Numbered from the stretch's first letter, positions 8,741 through 17,641 are shown. The stretch: 64,000 bases of DNA from Thalassospira sp. HJ (GCF_000948415.1 NZ_JYII01000012.1:124001-188000); one strand, 5' to 3'. The notes: a model not told the origin generated them from the letters alone. Made by a program: numbers and translations.

Positions 8741-9053
8741 ATGACATTTCTTAAAACCTTAGCAGTAGCGTGCCATGATCGGCGTGGCATTTCAGGGTTT
8801 AATCTGTTTCCGCATATGGTCGGCCCTTGATCCCGAACTGGTGGCAGAGGTGCTGGCCGTTGTTCGTGATCTGGCCAATGAGGGCATGACCATGTTGCTT
8901 GTGACGCACGAGATGCGCTTTGCGCGCGACGTTTCAAGCAAGGTCGTCTTCATGCATCAGGGGCGCATTCACGAAGAAGGCACGCCCGAAGAAATTTTCG
9001 GCGCGCCGAAAACCGAACGTTTGCAGGGCTTCCTTGCAAATTCAGAATTTTGA
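8741..9053 (+). pseudogene. Collapsed polar amino-acid ABC transporter operon remnant
   Basis: An ATG with GGAGA starts [10 protein letters not shown], the beginning of a signal peptide as in periplasmic binding proteins. The sequence then runs into the Q-loop region of an ABC ATPase (GVAFQG in one frame, FNLFPHM in the next, as after a single-base loss) and jumps to [17 protein letters not shown]...[12 protein letters not shown], the D-loop/switch-His part. Walker A, signature motif and Walker B are gone, as are the binding-protein body and permeases. This implies at least two internal deletions and a frameshift. The surviving 3' part is intact to its stop. It cannot encode a working ATPase. 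Confidence 0.8.
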
Positions 9054-9071
9054 GAATCAGGAGATATTTTA

Positions 9072-9458
9072 ATGAGCATTAAAAGACACGGTGTTGGCGA
9101 AGGTAAAGGCAACGGTCAGAAGGCACTGCCTTTTGCCAAGGCAACCGAAGCTGACGGCTGGCTTTATGTATCGGGACAAACCCCGATGCGTGACGGCGAA
9201 GTTGTTGGCAACGGCATCGTTGAACAGTCCCGTATTGCGATCGAGAACATGCTCAAGATCGTCGAAGACGCCGGTTACAGTGCCGCAGACATCATGCGTA
9301 TCGGTGTCTGGCTTGATGACGCACGTGATTTCTGGTCTTTCAACGGCGTGTTCGAAGAATATTTTGGCGAAAACCCGCCGGCACGTGCTTGTGTCCAGTC
9401 CTCAATGGTTGTTGATTGCAAAGTAGAGGTCGACTGCATTGCCTTCCGTAAGGCATAA
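9072..9458 (+). CDS. RidA family enamine/imine deaminase
   Basis: A 128-residue YjgF/YER057c/UK114-family protein with the conserved catalytic arginine in PPARACVQSSMV. RidA proteins hydrolyse reactive 2-aminoacrylate-type enamines released by PLP dehydratases. GGAG is well spaced before the ATG, 18 bp after the end of the ABC remnant. The nearby D-serine dehydratase-like gene is a natural source of its substrate. It probably once formed an operon with the lost transporter. Confidence 0.9.
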   Translation: MSIKRHGVGEGKGNGQKALPFAKATEADGWLYVSGQTPMRDGEVVGNGIVEQSRIAIENMLKIVEDAGYSAADIMRIGVWLDDARDFWSFNGVFEEYFGENPPARACVQSSMVVDCKVEVDCIAFRKA

Positions 9459-9499
9459 CTGTCTGCAACTATTGCGCTAAGACGTTAAGAGAGGGGTTT

Positions 9500-10258
9500 A
9501 TGACAGAACAGCAGGTACGAAAGCGTGCGCGTGGGATTGATCGTGCGTTCGATATTCTTGACCATCTGCGTGATGTCAAAACCTCTCAGCGTCCCGCCGA
9601 GATCGCCCAGGCCTTGGGCGCACCGACCTCTACGGTCTATGATTTGATCGGTACACTGATTGATCACGGCATGCTGGAGACGACCGATGCCCATGGCTCG
9701 GTCTTTCTTGGTCGGCGGGTCTATTTCCTGGGTTTGGCTTATCGCGACTATTTCGACCTGACTCGTCAGGCAGCTGGCGTGCTCGATGAAATCACCGCCA
9801 GCACCAAGGAAACGTCGCAGTTCTGTATGCTGGATGGCAACAAATATACCGTTGCCCTGCAGCGTGAGGGCAGTCGCCCATTTCGTATCTCTGCCGATGT
9901 TGGCGAACGCACGGCCATTCCCTGGACCGCTTCTGGTCGGTTGTTGCTAGGACATCTTGATGATCAGGAAATCCGCGATCTGATCCCGGCAGAAGACTTT
10001 ATCCTGCCCGATGGGCGTCAAATGGATATCGATGCCTACATTGCCGAGATCCGTCGTGCGCACGAAGAACGCTTTTTCTCGTTCGACAGCATCGTTGATA
10101 CCTTCACGCATTGCTTCGCCGCACCGGTCTATGATCAGAGCGGCATTTGTTCCGCAACGCTCTGTATCGTGGCACCCAAGGATGATGCGCGCGAAAACTA
10201 CGGACTTTACAAAAACGTTCTTCAGGCGGCCGGGGACAAGCTTTCCAAAACGGTCTGA
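9500..10258 (+). CDS. IclR family transcriptional regulator
   Basis: A 252-residue protein with an N-terminal winged HTH (RPAEIAQALGAPTSTVYDLIGTLIDHGML, about residues 33-62) and a C-terminal IclR effector domain (FCMLDGNKYTVALQREG; IPWTASGRLLLGHL). It follows RidA by 41 bp with GAGGGG before the ATG. The likely target is this D-amino-acid locus, via the palindrome near 8680. Confidence 0.9.
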   Translation: MTEQQVRKRARGIDRAFDILDHLRDVKTSQRPAEIAQALGAPTSTVYDLIGTLIDHGMLETTDAHGSVFLGRRVYFLGLAYRDYFDLTRQAAGVLDEITASTKETSQFCMLDGNKYTVALQREGSRPFRISADVGERTAIPWTASGRLLLGHLDDQEIRDLIPAEDFILPDGRQMDIDAYIAEIRRAHEERFFSFDSIVDTFTHCFAAPVYDQSGICSATLCIVAPKDDARENYGLYKNVLQAAGDKLSKTV

Positions 10259-10283
10259 CCCAAGACGTTATATCGTCTGCGCT

Positions 10284-10312
10284 CACCCGGATTAAACATC
10301 CGGGTGTTTTTG
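10284..10312 (+). terminator. Intrinsic terminator after the IclR gene
   Basis: CACCCGGAT and ATCCGGGTG enclose five bases and are followed by TTTTTGTTT. Confidence 0.9.
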
Positions 10313-10354
10313 TTTCTGCGTGTCTGTGTATTGGAAGCGAAGCCCCGAAAAGAG

Positions 10355-10437
10355 AAAGCGGCGGTTATCGTTTCCCGCATCGATAACCACCGCTTTTCCA
10401 CCTTGAGAGGCCTATGGGGAGAGAGGACCCATAGGTC
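10355..10437. other. Two strong tandem hairpins in a gene-free gap
   Basis: In the 440-bp gap between the IclR gene and the DUF1513 gene, a 16-bp stem with one mismatch (10355-10370 with 10381-10396) is followed by a 10-bp stem (GGCCTATGGG, 10409-10418, with CCCATAGGTC, 10428-10437). No convincing reading frame covers them. They could belong to a small RNA or to a mobile-repeat relic. Confidence 0.55.
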
Positions 10438-10531
10438 TGAGAGACAAGCCGTTTTGGGGACAGATGCGAATGGGTTGCATTCGCGGGCTGTGTCGAGAAC
10501 CGTTATAGGTGAGCTCCAAATACAGCGCAAG

Positions 10532-10546
10532 TGAAAATCGTTCTCA
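10532..10546. promoter_or_regulatory. Fur-like box
   Basis: TGAAAATCGTTCTCA matches 11 of 14 informative positions of the 7-1-7 Fur consensus. No coding gene starts just downstream; see the candidate small RNA ending at the next terminator. Confidence 0.35.
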
Positions 10547-10650
10547 TTTGCGTAAAATTTTTGGTTGAGTATTTCTTGATGTAAATAGCCCGACAAAGCT
10601 ACTTGGTTAAGGGCGCAGTTTTCTGCGCATTTCAGGAGGTTGAAACATCA

Positions 10651-10680
10651 AAACCCGCACGGTTTGTGCGGGTTTGTTGT
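10651..10680. terminator. Bidirectional terminator after the DUF1513 gene
   Basis: A perfect 10-bp stem (AAACCCGCAC with GTGCGGGTTT) and 5-nt loop, A-rich on one side and T-rich on the other. It ends the minus-strand iron operon and would also end any plus-strand transcript from the 10.55 kb Fur-like box. Confidence 0.8.
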
Positions 10681-10699
10681 GGTTTTATGATTGGTGGGA

Positions 10700-11839
10700 T
10701 CAGGCCTGAATACGGCGTAAATGGTTATCCCAATGCAGCGATTCGTGCGAATCGTCGGGCAGTTCAACCCGTTTTCGGCGAATCGCATCCATCCGCCAGC
10801 CATTGCCAAGTCCGCTTGTGCCGACAAATTCGCCCGCCTGGTTCGTTGCGGCAAGGCCGCAGCCATCCGGGGCGGCGATATGGGTTAGGAAGTCGTTGGT
10901 TTGCGCATCCCAGAATGTCACAAGCCCGCCACGCGGACAGGAAATGCCAAACACCTGTCCCGATGCGTCAAACCTTACCGATCCGCAATATTGCCGCATG
11001 CGGTATTGAACGTTGTCAGGTGCCTCGATCGGGCGGATTTCCGAACCGGGCTGCCAAATGCCAACCAGTGGCACCTGATCGGTCAGATCGCCCTGATACT
11101 GAAAGCCAGCGGCAATCGTTCCATTGGCCGCGACATCAAGATGGCGGATCGAAAGTTTGTGCCAGTCATGCTTGAGGGCTGCCTGATGGACAAGCTTGCC
11201 CGTACGACGTTCAATGATCGAAAGGTTGGGTTCCATCGAGCTGATGTTAAGCGGTGTGCGCCCATCCTGATCGGGATGGGTATGAAGGCCGCCATTGGCA
11301 ATCACCAGATGTTCACCATCCGGCATCAGATGCAATTCATGCGGGCCGGTGCCAAAGCTGTCGAACTCTGCCACCCGGCGATAGCTATCCTCGGCATCCC
11401 AGACGGAAACCACCCCGCGGGCATGATCGAAATCGTTCTCGGTGATATAAAGATAACGACCATCGTTGGAATAGATTGCATGACCATAAAACCGGCGATC
11501 TTCCGGGCAGTGGAGTTTGGCGCGCACTTCCCCGGTATGGCGATCAAGGATCAGGCCATAAAGCCCCGGGCGTCGTTCGACGGCGGCCACATCCACATGA
11601 TTGGGGCGAAGGCCGATATCATGCCCGCGGCCGGGGAGGGCCTGCTCAAACAGGATCTTGCCCGATGCATTGAACGCGCTGACATAATAGTCATCATGTT
11701 CCCCTGCGCTGGCGGAAATATAGACCGCGCGATCTTCCGGGTTTGGCGTAGTGGCCGCACGGACAAGGCCGACTGGCAGCAGGGTAAAGGCCCCGCCAAC
11801 ACCCATAAGCTTCAGGAAATTGCGACGTTGATATTCCAT
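10700..11839 (-). CDS. DUF1513 family Tat-exported protein of the imelysin locus
   Basis: A 379-residue protein with a Tat-like signal (QRRNFLKLMGVGGAFTLLP) and a beta-propeller-type body rich in repeated strands (GHAIYSNDGRYLYITENDF; FGTGPHELHLMPDGEHLVIANGG). It fits DUF1513, a family found next to imelysin and di-heme oxidoreductase genes. It is last in the four-gene iron-linked operon, 24 bp after the imelysin gene, and ends at a terminator. Its molecular role is unknown; a periplasmic place follows from the signal. Confidence 0.8.
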   Translation of the reverse strand: MEYQRRNFLKLMGVGGAFTLLPVGLVRAATTPNPEDRAVYISASAGEHDDYYVSAFNASGKILFEQALPGRGHDIGLRPNHVDVAAVERRPGLYGLILDRHTGEVRAKLHCPEDRRFYGHAIYSNDGRYLYITENDFDHARGVVSVWDAEDSYRRVAEFDSFGTGPHELHLMPDGEHLVIANGGLHTHPDQDGRTPLNISSMEPNLSIIERRTGKLVHQAALKHDWHKLSIRHLDVAANGTIAAGFQYQGDLTDQVPLVGIWQPGSEIRPIEAPDNVQYRMRQYCGSVRFDASGQVFGISCPRGGLVTFWDAQTNDFLTHIAAPDGCGLAATNQAGEFVGTSGLGNGWRMDAIRRKRVELPDDSHESLHWDNHLRRIQA

Positions 11840-11863
11840 CTTTGATCTCCTTTTCCGTGCGCC

Positions 11864-12991
11864 TTAATCACCATCAAGGGCGTTAAAGCCACCACCAAGC
11901 TGGGTGTTGCCGCCAACATCGTTTTCAACAAGCATGGTCAGGAATTCGATCTGCCCCTTGAGATCCGAAAGCGTGGCATAGCCGTCAGACTGAACAAGGA
12001 CCTCTGCGACCGACGGCGGCAGGTCTGCAACCGTGTCAGCAACCGTCTGCCAGTTGAGCTTGAAAGACCGATCCAGAAGGCTGTTATCAATCAGGGCAGC
12101 CAACCCCTGGCCTTCCTCGCCGATATCGCCCCAGGTGCCGTCATAGATCGCGAACAGACCAATCAGGTTATGTTCGATATTGCGAAGCGACCGTCCCGCA
12201 AGAGGGCTCTCCCCGCGGCTCGCACGCGCGTCTTCGGCATTTTCGCCAAGCGGTCGGGCAAGCTTCTGGGTCGAGATGATCAGAAGCCCTTCATGCAGGG
12301 CGCGGTAAAGATCGGTTGCAGCGAATTTCGCACTGGGATAGTCCATGCTGTCCGGGCCGGCATTTTCCATCGCGGTTGCGAAGTCCGGCCACTCGGCCTG
12401 CAATTCACCTGACAGCGTGCCAAGGTTTGTGGCAATGGCGGTGCCATATTGGCACAGGAACACGCCGTTTTCATCAGCGGCAATCATCTGATTGCCGTGA
12501 TCATCGGCAAACAATACTTCCTCAAGCGCAGGGAAGCCCTGAAGCGCAGCACTGGCACCCGAAAGCTGTTCGGGATCGGTATAGGCGGCGGGCTTGTCAA
12601 ACATCAGTTTGCGGAACTGTCGGGCGGCCGTGCCATGTTTGTCCGGCCAATATTCGATATGCTGATCACGGCCATTGGCGACCAGCGGACCCATGCGCCA
12701 TGGCTGGATTTCCTGCCAGATATCCATTGCCGCGTGATAGGCCGCTCGTGTTTCTTCAAGCCCGCCGTTATCGGGATCGGAACAAAAGTCCCTGAATCCT
12801 TCGGTCAGTTCTTCGGATGCGGCGTGAAATTCATCAATCTTGGGCGGCATCACAGTACCCAGCAAATGGGCCAGAACTGGCTGATAATTCTCATCGGGGA
12901 TATCGGCCTTGGCACCGGGGGTGCTCAACCCAACAGCAAAAACGGTCGTGGTTGAAAGCAACAAGCTGCGCCAGCTGGGTTTGAAGATCAT
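11864..12991 (-). CDS. Imelysin family periplasmic protein
   Basis: A 375-residue imelysin (peptidase M75) family protein with a signal peptide (MIFKPSWRSLLLSTTTVFAVGLSTPGAKA). It carries the family's GxHxxE-like region in changed form (FPALEEVLFADD). Imelysins are periplasmic or outer-membrane proteins induced by low iron; peptidase activity is doubtful. The start at 12991 is chosen for the signal peptide and an upstream GGGAAAAG; the longer frame from 13063 overlaps the upstream gene by four bases. It is the second imelysin gene of this operon. Confidence 0.85.
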   Translation of the reverse strand: MIFKPSWRSLLLSTTTVFAVGLSTPGAKADIPDENYQPVLAHLLGTVMPPKIDEFHAASEELTEGFRDFCSDPDNGGLEETRAAYHAAMDIWQEIQPWRMGPLVANGRDQHIEYWPDKHGTAARQFRKLMFDKPAAYTDPEQLSGASAALQGFPALEEVLFADDHGNQMIAADENGVFLCQYGTAIATNLGTLSGELQAEWPDFATAMENAGPDSMDYPSAKFAATDLYRALHEGLLIISTQKLARPLGENAEDARASRGESPLAGRSLRNIEHNLIGLFAIYDGTWGDIGEEGQGLAALIDNSLLDRSFKLNWQTVADTVADLPPSVAEVLVQSDGYATLSDLKGQIEFLTMLVENDVGGNTQLGGGFNALDGD

Positions 12992-13059
12992 GTGACTTTT
13001 CCCGATATTCACGTGTTTTGGCATCTGATTTCGCGTGTGATCCTGCAACGTATACCGCG

Positions 13060-14523
13060 TCACAAGGACTTTAGAAACGCCAGCAACTGACTGCGCTCTG
13101 ATGGTGGCAGCTTTGTGACCGCATCGCGGGCGTTTTTCGCTTCACCGCCATGCCACAGGATCGCTTCAAGAATGCTTGTTGCCCGCCCGTCATGCAGGAA
13201 CCGCGCGCGGGCATCGATTTCCTGCGCACGGCCAATTCCCCAAAGCGGCGGGGTGCGCCATTCGCTGCCTGATGCCTGTGCCTCAGGCCGATGATCGGCA
13301 AGACCGTCGCCCATGTCATGGAGCAACAGGTCACTGTATGGCCAGATCACCTGTCCGGATTGTTCTGGCATATCGTCTCGTTTCGGCACTTGATAGCGCG
13401 GCGTATGACAGGATGCGCAACCGATGGCCGCAAATATTTCCGAACCCGCCAAAACGTCAGGGTCATTTGCATCGGGGCGCGCGGGCGGGGCGATGTTGCG
13501 CGTGTAATACAGCACCAGATCGGTGATCACTGTATGGACTTCGAGCCCTTCGAACTCATCATCATTGCCATTCGGGGCATTGATGCAGTCCGTTTGTGCC
13601 TCTGTACAATCGCCACTGCCGTTCGGATAGAGCGGGGTGGAAAGACCGATATCAAACTGGAATGCATTCTGGTTTTGCTGATCAAGGGTCGGCATGCCTG
13701 CCTTCCAGCCAAAGCGGCCAATCGCCATATCGGATTTGGCAATATCCCAGACCCGATTGAGCCGCCCGGAAATGCCATCGCCGTCTTTATCCTGCGGATC
13801 ACTTGCCGCAATAAGGGTACTGTCGGGGATGGCTTCCAACAGCCCAAGTCCGATCATCGGTGGTGCCAAGCGCGGGGAGACCATGACATCAGGATGCAGC
13901 GGCCCATAAGCGAGATTGGTCATCTCATAGGTCGGTTTGCGCAAGGTAACGGTCTCGTCCCCGGTAAGGGTGACTTCGGTCGTTTCATAGCGCACCTTGA
14001 CCCGACCTTCTGCGGCAATGCCTGCAACCGAGAAGTCCTGAAACTGGCCGCCATAGACCGGATCAGGAATGGTGGCGAGCTTGCCATCCAAATGATCACG
14101 AAGCTGTTCGGGTGTTTGCGGCGGGATGGACAGGCGCAGCAACATCGATGTTGCCCCGGCCTCGCTATCGTTTTCATCAACCGGATGCCCGCGCCCGTTC
14201 CGGATATGACATCCACTGCACGCGCGTGAATTAAACAGTGGACCCAAACCGTCTGCCGCCTTGGTGCGGGTGGGGGCGGTTACCCATAACCTTTGAAAAA
14301 GGGCTTCACCCAGCTTGAAATCAAGCCGCTTTTCAAAGCTCATGTTGGCTGATTGATGCATGAAGGCATCGCGTCCGTGATCAGTTCGCCAACTTGTATC
14401 CCCGCCGGGCAGGGTCGGTGTGCCAGCTGTTTCGGCATGAAGGGTAATTGGCGCAACGGCAAGGCCGACGGCAACCAGCCAGAACGGCGGCGAAAACAGG
14501 GGCGTGCGTGCGGGACGGTTCAT
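13060..14523 (-). CDS. Di-heme oxidoreductase (DHOR, thiol oxidoreductase-like) with two CxxCH sites
   Basis: A 487-residue exported cytochrome. The signal peptide ends near residue 30 (VAPITLHAETA). Heme sites are CSGCH (102-106) and CASCH (369-373). The body matches the DUF1111 di-heme oxidoreductase family, related to MauG-type peroxidases. These genes sit between two imelysin genes in many proteobacteria and are thought to take part in periplasmic iron acquisition. A hairpin with a T tract separates it from irpA upstream, so it may be expressed at a lower level. Confidence 0.9.
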   Translation of the reverse strand: MNRPARTPLFSPPFWLVAVGLAVAPITLHAETAGTPTLPGGDTSWRTDHGRDAFMHQSANMSFEKRLDFKLGEALFQRLWVTAPTRTKAADGLGPLFNSRACSGCHIRNGRGHPVDENDSEAGATSMLLRLSIPPQTPEQLRDHLDGKLATIPDPVYGGQFQDFSVAGIAAEGRVKVRYETTEVTLTGDETVTLRKPTYEMTNLAYGPLHPDVMVSPRLAPPMIGLGLLEAIPDSTLIAASDPQDKDGDGISGRLNRVWDIAKSDMAIGRFGWKAGMPTLDQQNQNAFQFDIGLSTPLYPNGSGDCTEAQTDCINAPNGNDDEFEGLEVHTVITDLVLYYTRNIAPPARPDANDPDVLAGSEIFAAIGCASCHTPRYQVPKRDDMPEQSGQVIWPYSDLLLHDMGDGLADHRPEAQASGSEWRTPPLWGIGRAQEIDARARFLHDGRATSILEAILWHGGEAKNARDAVTKLPPSERSQLLAFLKSL

Positions 14524-14552
14524 GGAAGTCTTCTAATTTTTGTTCAAAGCAA

Positions 14553-14581
14553 AACGGCGGGAGAATTCATCCCCCGCCGTT
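14553..14581 (-). terminator. Intercistronic attenuating hairpin after irpA
   Basis: On the minus strand AACGGCGGG pairs with CCCGCCGTT and is followed by TTGCTTTG, within the irpA-DHOR gap. Partial termination here would give more imelysin than DHOR. Confidence 0.6.
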
Positions 14582-14615
14582 CACACTCATTCAGGCAGGT
14601 GCCTGATGATGATGA

Positions 14616-15884
14616 TTAGTTCACTGCAGACGGGTTGTCGAGGCTGTCAGAACCTTCGAACTCGATACCGTCAATGCCGACAGCGGCAATGATCTGTTCG
14701 ATCGATTTGGTCTGATCAACAAGCGCATCAACAAAGGCCTGAACGACGGCATTGCCATCTTCGTTGCCCATGGCGATCAGCTGGTCAAAGGCTTCGCCGC
14801 CTTTTGCGCGGGTGACCATGACTTTACCGGCAACAACCGATGCCGCCAGTTTGCCACGCAGTTCGGTATCAAGGGCTGCGTCATTTGCCGCAACCAGATC
14901 GGAAAGCGACGGACCTTCAACGACCGAACCGTCAACACGGGTGTAACGGCCAAGGTAAACGTTCTGGATGCCCAGTGCGTCATAGTAGTGGCTGTTATGG
15001 GTGTTGTCAGAGAAACAGTCATGCTCTTCTTCCGGATCATGCAGCAGCAGACCAAGCTTGGTACGCTCGCCGCCCAGTTCGCCATAAGACAACGAACCCA
15101 TGCCGGTCACAATCGCGGTCAGACCCGGAACGCCGTCACCTTCAAGAACGGTTTTACGTGCTTCGCCACCTTCGGCCCACTGTTCGGTGATCCATTCCAG
15201 ATCGGAAACCATCAGGTCCGCTGCGGCCTGAAGATATTCACTACGACGATCGCAATTGCCGTTGGTGCAGGCATCGCCAGCCGCATAGTCGGTCCATTTA
15301 CGTTCACCGGCACCGGCGTCGGTCCCGTTGAGGTCCTGACCCCAAAGGAGGAATTCAATGGCGTGGTAGCCGGTTGCAACGTTTGCTTCGACGTCGTCAA
15401 TTTCATGCAGGCTTTCAAGCAGAGCTGCATCAATGGTCGATGCATCGATGGTTTCGCCCGAAATGGTCAGGGTCGGGTTGGCAATGACGTTGGCGGTGTA
15501 AGCCGGGTTTTCTTCGCTTTCTTCGCCATAAAGGCCGGTTTCGACATAGTCGATCAGACCTTCATCCAGCGGCCATGCATTTACCTTGCCTTCCCAGTCA
15601 TCAACAATCGCGTTGCCGAAACGATAAACTTCGGTCTGCTGATAGGGTGCGCGCGATGCCAGCCAGGCAGACTTTGCTGCGTCAAAGGTGGCGGCCGACG
15701 GGTTTGCGACCAGTTCGTCGATTGCAGCCTGCAGTTCCTTGGCGGTAATCAGCGAATCTTCATAGCCCGCATGCGCGATATCCGCATAGGTGGTCAGTAC
15801 GTCTTTGGCGGCCGGTGCGGCATATGCCTGCGCGCCAAGGGTAGAGACCAGCGCGGCCGTACCCAGAATCTTTGCGATCTTCAT
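14616..15884 (-). CDS. Imelysin family iron-regulated protein A
   Basis: A 422-residue imelysin with a clear signal peptide (MKIAKILGTAALVSTLGAQAYA). It has the IrpA-type motif GYHAIEFLLWGQDLNG (imelysin GxHxxE) and many acidic residues. It is the first gene of the operon, facing the Fur-like box at 16.03 kb. An in-frame ATG at 15896 is also possible; the chosen one has GGGAA at good spacing. Location is periplasmic or outer membrane, and the role is iron uptake or storage by family association. Confidence 0.9.
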   Translation of the reverse strand: MKIAKILGTAALVSTLGAQAYAAPAAKDVLTTYADIAHAGYEDSLITAKELQAAIDELVANPSAATFDAAKSAWLASRAPYQQTEVYRFGNAIVDDWEGKVNAWPLDEGLIDYVETGLYGEESEENPAYTANVIANPTLTISGETIDASTIDAALLESLHEIDDVEANVATGYHAIEFLLWGQDLNGTDAGAGERKWTDYAAGDACTNGNCDRRSEYLQAAADLMVSDLEWITEQWAEGGEARKTVLEGDGVPGLTAIVTGMGSLSYGELGGERTKLGLLLHDPEEEHDCFSDNTHNSHYYDALGIQNVYLGRYTRVDGSVVEGPSLSDLVAANDAALDTELRGKLAASVVAGKVMVTRAKGGEAFDQLIAMGNEDGNAVVQAFVDALVDQTKSIEQIIAAVGIDGIEFEGSDSLDNPSAVN

Positions 15885-16025
15885 AGGAGTTCCCATCTAT
15901 CCCTGAATGGTGAGCCAAGGGCGAATGCCCTGCGGATCAGGCAAAAATCCATCCCATACAAACGAATGCACGCCTGGATGGATTGTGACCCTGATCACTA
16001 TGCTTCCGCCAATTGATACTGCTTG

Positions 16026-16040
16026 TGAGAATGATTTTCA
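16026..16040. promoter_or_regulatory. Fur-type iron box
   Basis: TGAGAATGATTTTCA matches 12 of 14 informative positions of the TGATAAT-N-ATTATCA consensus. It lies in the 365-bp gap between irpA and the divergent cytochrome b gene, about 140 bp upstream of irpA. It predicts iron repression of the imelysin operon. The rest of the gap shows nothing else that can be named. Confidence 0.6.
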
Positions 16041-16249
16041 AACAAAGAATCACCAATTTGCAAAATTTTACGTTTTCGCAATGTGATAACCGTTGGTTGC
16101 CGCTAAAGCTTATTGGTCGGCTTTGGGGTGAATGGCGGATTAAATCCGGCGAGTGGAAAATTGATCTGTCTTTAAGCTTCTTGGCGGAAAATCCCCTATG
16201 ACGTTTTCCGCAACCATGAATTCACTGATCGCGCAAAGAGAGAGGCCCG

Positions 16250-16966
16250 ATGAGCAATCCCGATATGAGCCACCCGGTGTCTGACGAAAAAAAGGTCAAA
16301 CTCTGGGATTTCCCGGTGCGGCTGTTTCACTGGGCCCTTGTCATTGCCATTGTCACCGCCTGGTGGACCAACCGGCAGGTGATGATCGATATCCATGCCA
16401 TCGCCGGATACAGCGTGCTGGCACTTGTGATCTTTCGCATCATCTGGGGCTTTGTCGGTAGTTCGAACGCTCGCTTTGCCGATTTCCTGACCGGGCCCAA
16501 GCGCGTAATCAACTACATGCTGAAAATCCCGAGCGGCACGATGGCCGATCTGACCTATGCCGGGCATAACCCGGCGGGCGGCTGGATGGTTGCGGTCCTG
16601 ATCCTTCTGGTCGGGCTTCAGGCATTTTCCGGCCTGTTTGCCAGCGAGGATACCTTCCTGTTCTTTGATGGCCCACTGGTTGCCTATGTCAGTTCCGATT
16701 TTGCCGGCACCATGAATTGGATCCATCACACCAACATCAATCTGATCTATGCCGCCGTCGGGCTGCATGTGTTTGCCGCGATATTCTATCTGGTCGTCAA
16801 ACGTGAAAACCTGATCCGCGCCATGGTGATCGGCACCCGTCAGGTGCCAGCCGAACTGGCAGAACGGTTTGCAACGATCCGCTTTGCATCACCGGTGCTG
16901 GGCATTGCAATCCTGATCATCTGCGCGCTGGCTGTCTGGGGTGGGATCACCCTCGCACGCGGATAG
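16250..16966 (+). CDS. Cytochrome b561-type di-heme membrane protein
   Basis: A 238-residue protein with about five membrane helices. The heme-ligand candidates are H in VRLFHWALV, H in IDIHAIAGY, H in NWIHHTNIN and H in AVGLHVFAA, as in cytochrome b/b6 domains of the Ni,Fe-hydrogenase cytochrome b type. It would carry electrons across or within the inner membrane. It shares a regulatory gap with the imelysin/DHOR operon, so it may pass electrons to the periplasmic di-heme protein (inference). GAGG precedes the ATG. Confidence 0.85.
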   Translation: MSNPDMSHPVSDEKKVKLWDFPVRLFHWALVIAIVTAWWTNRQVMIDIHAIAGYSVLALVIFRIIWGFVGSSNARFADFLTGPKRVINYMLKIPSGTMADLTYAGHNPAGGWMVAVLILLVGLQAFSGLFASEDTFLFFDGPLVAYVSSDFAGTMNWIHHTNINLIYAAVGLHVFAAIFYLVVKRENLIRAMVIGTRQVPAELAERFATIRFASPVLGIAILIICALAVWGGITLARG

Positions 16967-17004
16967 GGCATTGTGCGGGTTTTCTATGCCGAGCTTTAAA
17001 TAAG

Positions 17005-17042
17005 AAAAGGCCAACGTCGTGAGATCAAGACGTTGGCCTTTT
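17005..17042. terminator. Bidirectional intrinsic terminator
   Basis: A perfect 14-bp stem (AAAAGGCCAACGTC with GACGTTGGCCTTTT), 10-nt loop and T-rich tail, after the cytochrome b gene and facing the cytochrome c' gene. Confidence 0.9.
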
Positions 17043-17176
17043 CTTTGGAATAAAAATCCCCTGATCAGTTTCTCGCGCGCTCTGTGGGGTACAGTGCATG
17101 GGGGTGGGGAAAGCTGATCAGGGGCGGTCGCCCGGGGTGAGCAGGGCGTCCAGAAGAAGATCTTTAACCATACGCG

Positions 17177-17641
17177 TTACTTGGTGCGGAACTCGTCGTG
17201 GCAACCTTTGCAGGTCTTGCCAAGATTGCCCATGGCAGCACCCATCGCACCCTTGTCACCAACGGCATCTGCAAGGGCGAGGGCGGCCTGCTGCATTTCC
17301 GGGAAGCCAGCAGCGAATTTATCCCAATTGGTCCAGACATCACCCGCAGCAGTGGTTTTGACAGATGCATCCGGGGTTTGCGGCTCAAACGCGGCCGGGC
17401 CGGAACCGGCAGCAAAGGCAATACCCTTTGCCAGGTTCGCCAGAACTGGATCAGGCAGTTCGCACTGACCCTTCATATAGCAGCCAAGCGTACCCATCGC
17501 GCCGCCGATTCCATCCATCAGCATTTTGCGGTTTTCGACCAACGCATTGTCGGATGCTTCGTCAGCCTGTGCCATCATCGGGAAAGCGGCACCCACGACC
17601 ATGATCGAGCCGAGGAGTCCTGCAGTAAGGAGCTTCTTCAT
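17177..17641 (-). CDS. Cytochrome c' (class II c-type cytochrome)
   Basis: A 154-residue periplasmic four-helix-bundle cytochrome. The signal peptide is MKKLLTAGLLGSIMVVGAAFPMMAQA, and the heme site CKGCH (144-148) lies near the C terminus as in class II. Cytochromes c' bind NO and protect against nitrosative stress. It is monocistronic, convergent with the cytochrome b gene. Confidence 0.9.
   Translation of the reverse strand: MKKLLTAGLLGSIMVVGAAFPMMAQADEASDNALVENRKMLMDGIGGAMGTLGCYMKGQCELPDPVLANLAKGIAFAAGSGPAAFEPQTPDASVKTTAAGDVWTNWDKFAAGFPEMQQAALALADAVGDKGAMGAAMGNLGKTCKGCHDEFRTK

Noticed and set aside
8719-9053. A functional small ABC ATPase
   Set aside because: Walker A, signature and Walker B motifs are absent; the sequence is a deletion scar.
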